The notes below the pieces were generated by a model. That model was not told the DNA's origin and searched no databases. It was given only the letters and a program-made list of their open reading frames with translations. Both the position numbers and the translations under genes were made by a program. From Novosphingobium hassiacum (lineage in GTDB: Bacteria; Pseudomonadota; Alphaproteobacteria; Sphingomonadales; Sphingomonadaceae): a stretch of DNA of 64,000 nt. Below, piece by piece: positions 62,510 through 64,000 of this stretch (within the stretch, counting starts at the first letter, position 1; each line of letters begins with the position of its first letter). The DNA lies in assembly GCF_014196055.1 (NCBI RefSeq), contig NZ_JACICY010000003.1, positions 186,001-250,000 on the forward strand. Direction: 5' to 3'.

Positions 62510-64000
62510 TCAGCTATAATAGTCCTGCAACGAACGCACTTCAAGTTTAGCCGACCGCATCGCCTCGATCGCTTCTACCGCCGCGACCGACGCCGCCGCT
62601 GTCGTGAACGACGGAACCCGCGCGCCAAGCGCCGAGGCACGGATCGAGGCCGAGTCCTTGTGGCTCTGCCAGCCCTCGGTCGTGTTGAAAATCAACGCGA
62701 TATCACCATCGATGATTCGGTCGACGATATGCGGTCGCCCTTCGGCGACCTTGTTGACCCGCTCCACGATCACGCCGGCATCGGCCAGATAGCGCGCCGT
62801 CCCGCCCGTCGCCACGATCTTGAACCCGAGATCGGTCAGCTTGCCGACCGCTGGCAGCACGATCGCCTTGTCCGAATCCTTGACCGAAACGAACACCGTG
62901 CCGCCTTGCGGCAGGATGGTCCCTGCCCCCAGCTGCGACTTGGCAAATGCGACCGCGAACGTGCTGTCGATGCCCATGACTTCGCCGGTGGACTTCATCT
63001 CGGGCGACAGCACCGGGTCGATGCCGGGGAAGCGCGCGAACGGGAACACGGCTTCCTTGACCGCCATGTAATCGATGTCGCGCTTGATCGGCGGCAGGTT
63101 GGCAATCTTCTCGCCCGCCATGATCCGCGCGGCGAACTTGGCGATCGGCTGACCGATGGCCTTGGCAACGAAAGGCACGGTGCGGCTGGCGCGCGGGTTG
63201 ACCTCGATCAGGTAGACCTCGCCGTCCTTGATCGCGAACTGGATGTTCATCAACCCGATCACGTCGAGGCCCTTGGCGAGCAGCACGGCCTGACGCTCCA
63301 TCTCGGCGATGATGTCGGCAGGCAGGCTGTAGGGCGGCAGGGTGCAGGCGCTGTCGCCCGAATGGATGCCTGCTTCCTCGATGTGCTGCAGCACGCCTGC
63401 GACGACGACATCTTCACCGTCTGACAATGCATCGACATCGCACTCGATCGCATCGCGCAAGTACTGGTCGATCAGCACCGGACTGTCACCCGACACCTTC
63501 ACGGCAGTGGCGATGTAGTCGTCCAATTGCGCAAAGCTGTCGACGATCTCCATCGCGCGGCCACCCAGCACATAGCTTGGGCGGATCAGCACGGGGAAGC
63601 CGATGCGCGTTGCCACGGCCACGGCTTCGTCACGGCTGCGCGCAATACCATTGAGCGGCTGCTTGAGGCCGAGCTTGCTGACCAGCGCGGCAAAGCGCTC
63701 ACGGTCTTCGGCAAGGTCGATCGAGTCAGGCGAGGTGCCCAGGATCGGAATGCCAGCATCCTGCAGCGCCTGCGCCAGCTTCAGCGGGGTCTGCCCGCCG
63801 AACTGCACGATCACGCCGACCAGTTCGCCGTTCGACTGCTCTAGTTCGAGAATTTCGAGCACGTCTTCGGCCGTCAGCGGTTCGAAGTACAGGCGGTCCG
63901 AGGTGTCGTAGTCGGTCGAGACGGTTTCAGGGTTGCAGTTGACCATGATCGTCTCGAACCCGGCATCTGCCAGCGAGAAGCACGCGTGGCAGCAGCAGTA
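62510..64000 (-). CDS. carB: Carbamoyl-phosphate synthase large subunit (5' end outside window)
   Basis: C-terminal part of CarB (497 codons visible, full length about 1,100). The frame is open to base 64000 and reads [20 protein letters not shown] into the second ATP-grasp domain ([20 protein letters not shown], 20 residues). It continues with [32 protein letters not shown] and the MGS-like allosteric domain ([21 protein letters not shown] in two blocks). Makes carbamoyl phosphate for arginine and pyrimidines. greA follows on the same strand 133 bases after its stop. Confidence 0.98.
   Translation of the reverse strand, partial: YCCCHACFSLADAGFETIMVNCNPETVSTDYDTSDRLYFEPLTAEDVLEILELEQSNGELVGVIVQFGGQTPLKLAQALQDAGIPILGTSPDSIDLAEDRERFAALVSKLGLKQPLNGIARSRDEAVAVATRIGFPVLIRPSYVLGGRAMEIVDSFAQLDDYIATAVKVSGDSPVLIDQYLRDAIECDVDALSDGEDVVVAGVLQHIEEAGIHSGDSACTLPPYSLPADIIAEMERQAVLLAKGLDVIGLMNIQFAIKDGEVYLIEVNPRASRTVPFVAKAIGQPIAKFAARIMAGEKIANLPPIKRDIDYMAVKEAVFPFARFPGIDPVLSPEMKSTGEVMGIDSTFAVAFAKSQLGAGTILPQGGTVFVSVKDSDKAIVLPAVGKLTDLGFKIVATGGTARYLADAGVIVERVNKVAEGRPHIVDRIIDGDIALIFNTTEGWQSHKDSASIRASALGARVPSFTTAAASVAAVEAIEAMRSAKLEVRSLQDYYS

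Overview
The window is one contiguous piece of a GC-rich alphaproteobacterial chromosome, most likely from the Sphingomonadales (Novosphingobium/Sphingobium/Sphingomonas type). Pointers are the carB-greA neighbourhood, two large TonB-dependent receptors in catabolic settings, a sphingomonad-style exopolysaccharide locus, and many ATGA/TGATG gene overlaps. I saw no rRNA, tRNA, CRISPR array or intact transposase.

Layout. 1-4.2 kb: a truncated pirin gene, a nitroreductase, two FAD oxidoreductases and a small unknown gene. 4.5-6.7 kb: an overlapping histidine kinase/OmpR-type regulator pair. 6.8-22.3 kb: a coherent sulfoquinovose (plant sulfolipid sugar) island, the most interesting part. A tightly overlapping minus-strand operon holds a GH31 sulfoquinovosidase with the complete K-E-R-W-Y sulfonate-recognition set, a LacI regulator, an aldo/keto reductase, an SsuD-like flavin monooxygenase, glpD and glpK. 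A TonB-dependent receptor is divergent from it. An MFS permease, a YeiH-type anion exporter and a SorAB-type sulfite dehydrogenase (molybdoenzyme plus cytochrome c) follow. Read together: sulfoquinovosyl glycerol enters through the receptor and permease and is split to sulfoquinovose plus glycerol. The monooxygenase/AKR pair turns sulfoquinovose into glucose plus sulfite, GlpK/GlpD consume the glycerol, YeiH exports sulfite, and SorAB oxidises it to sulfate. The partner flavin reductase is not in the window.

22.4-25.6 kb: a FAH-family enzyme, then a compact overlapping operon of a GntA-like heme N-hydroxylase, a DUF1989 protein and a TupA-like ATP-grasp protein. 25.9-39.2 kb: an exopolysaccharide/capsule locus (initiating sugar-phosphate transferase, PssD/PssE-like glycosyltransferase halves, Wza-like export lipoprotein, Wzc-like tyrosine kinase, two more glycosyltransferases, a methyltransferase). 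Embedded in it are an M48 peptidase and a gene-transfer-agent-like spike-base/beta-helix spike pair.

39.6-45.4 kb: a glycolate oxidase operon (glcD-glcE-glcF-glcG) followed by a CaiB-type CoA transferase. 45.7-49.0 kb: a decaying catabolic region with a ketopantoate reductase-like gene and remnants of an extradiol/VOC protein, a dienoyl-CoA reductase, an enoyl-CoA hydratase and an SDR, joined at two deletion junctions. 49.3-55.1 kb: hemerythrin plus KatE catalase, then a convergent second TonB receptor. 55.5-64 kb: a small membrane protein, a winged-helix protein, enolase, a four-gene YqjD/YqjE-like membrane stress cassette, a DUF4170 protein, a GT39-like membrane glycosyltransferase, greA, and the 3' part of carB running off the right edge.
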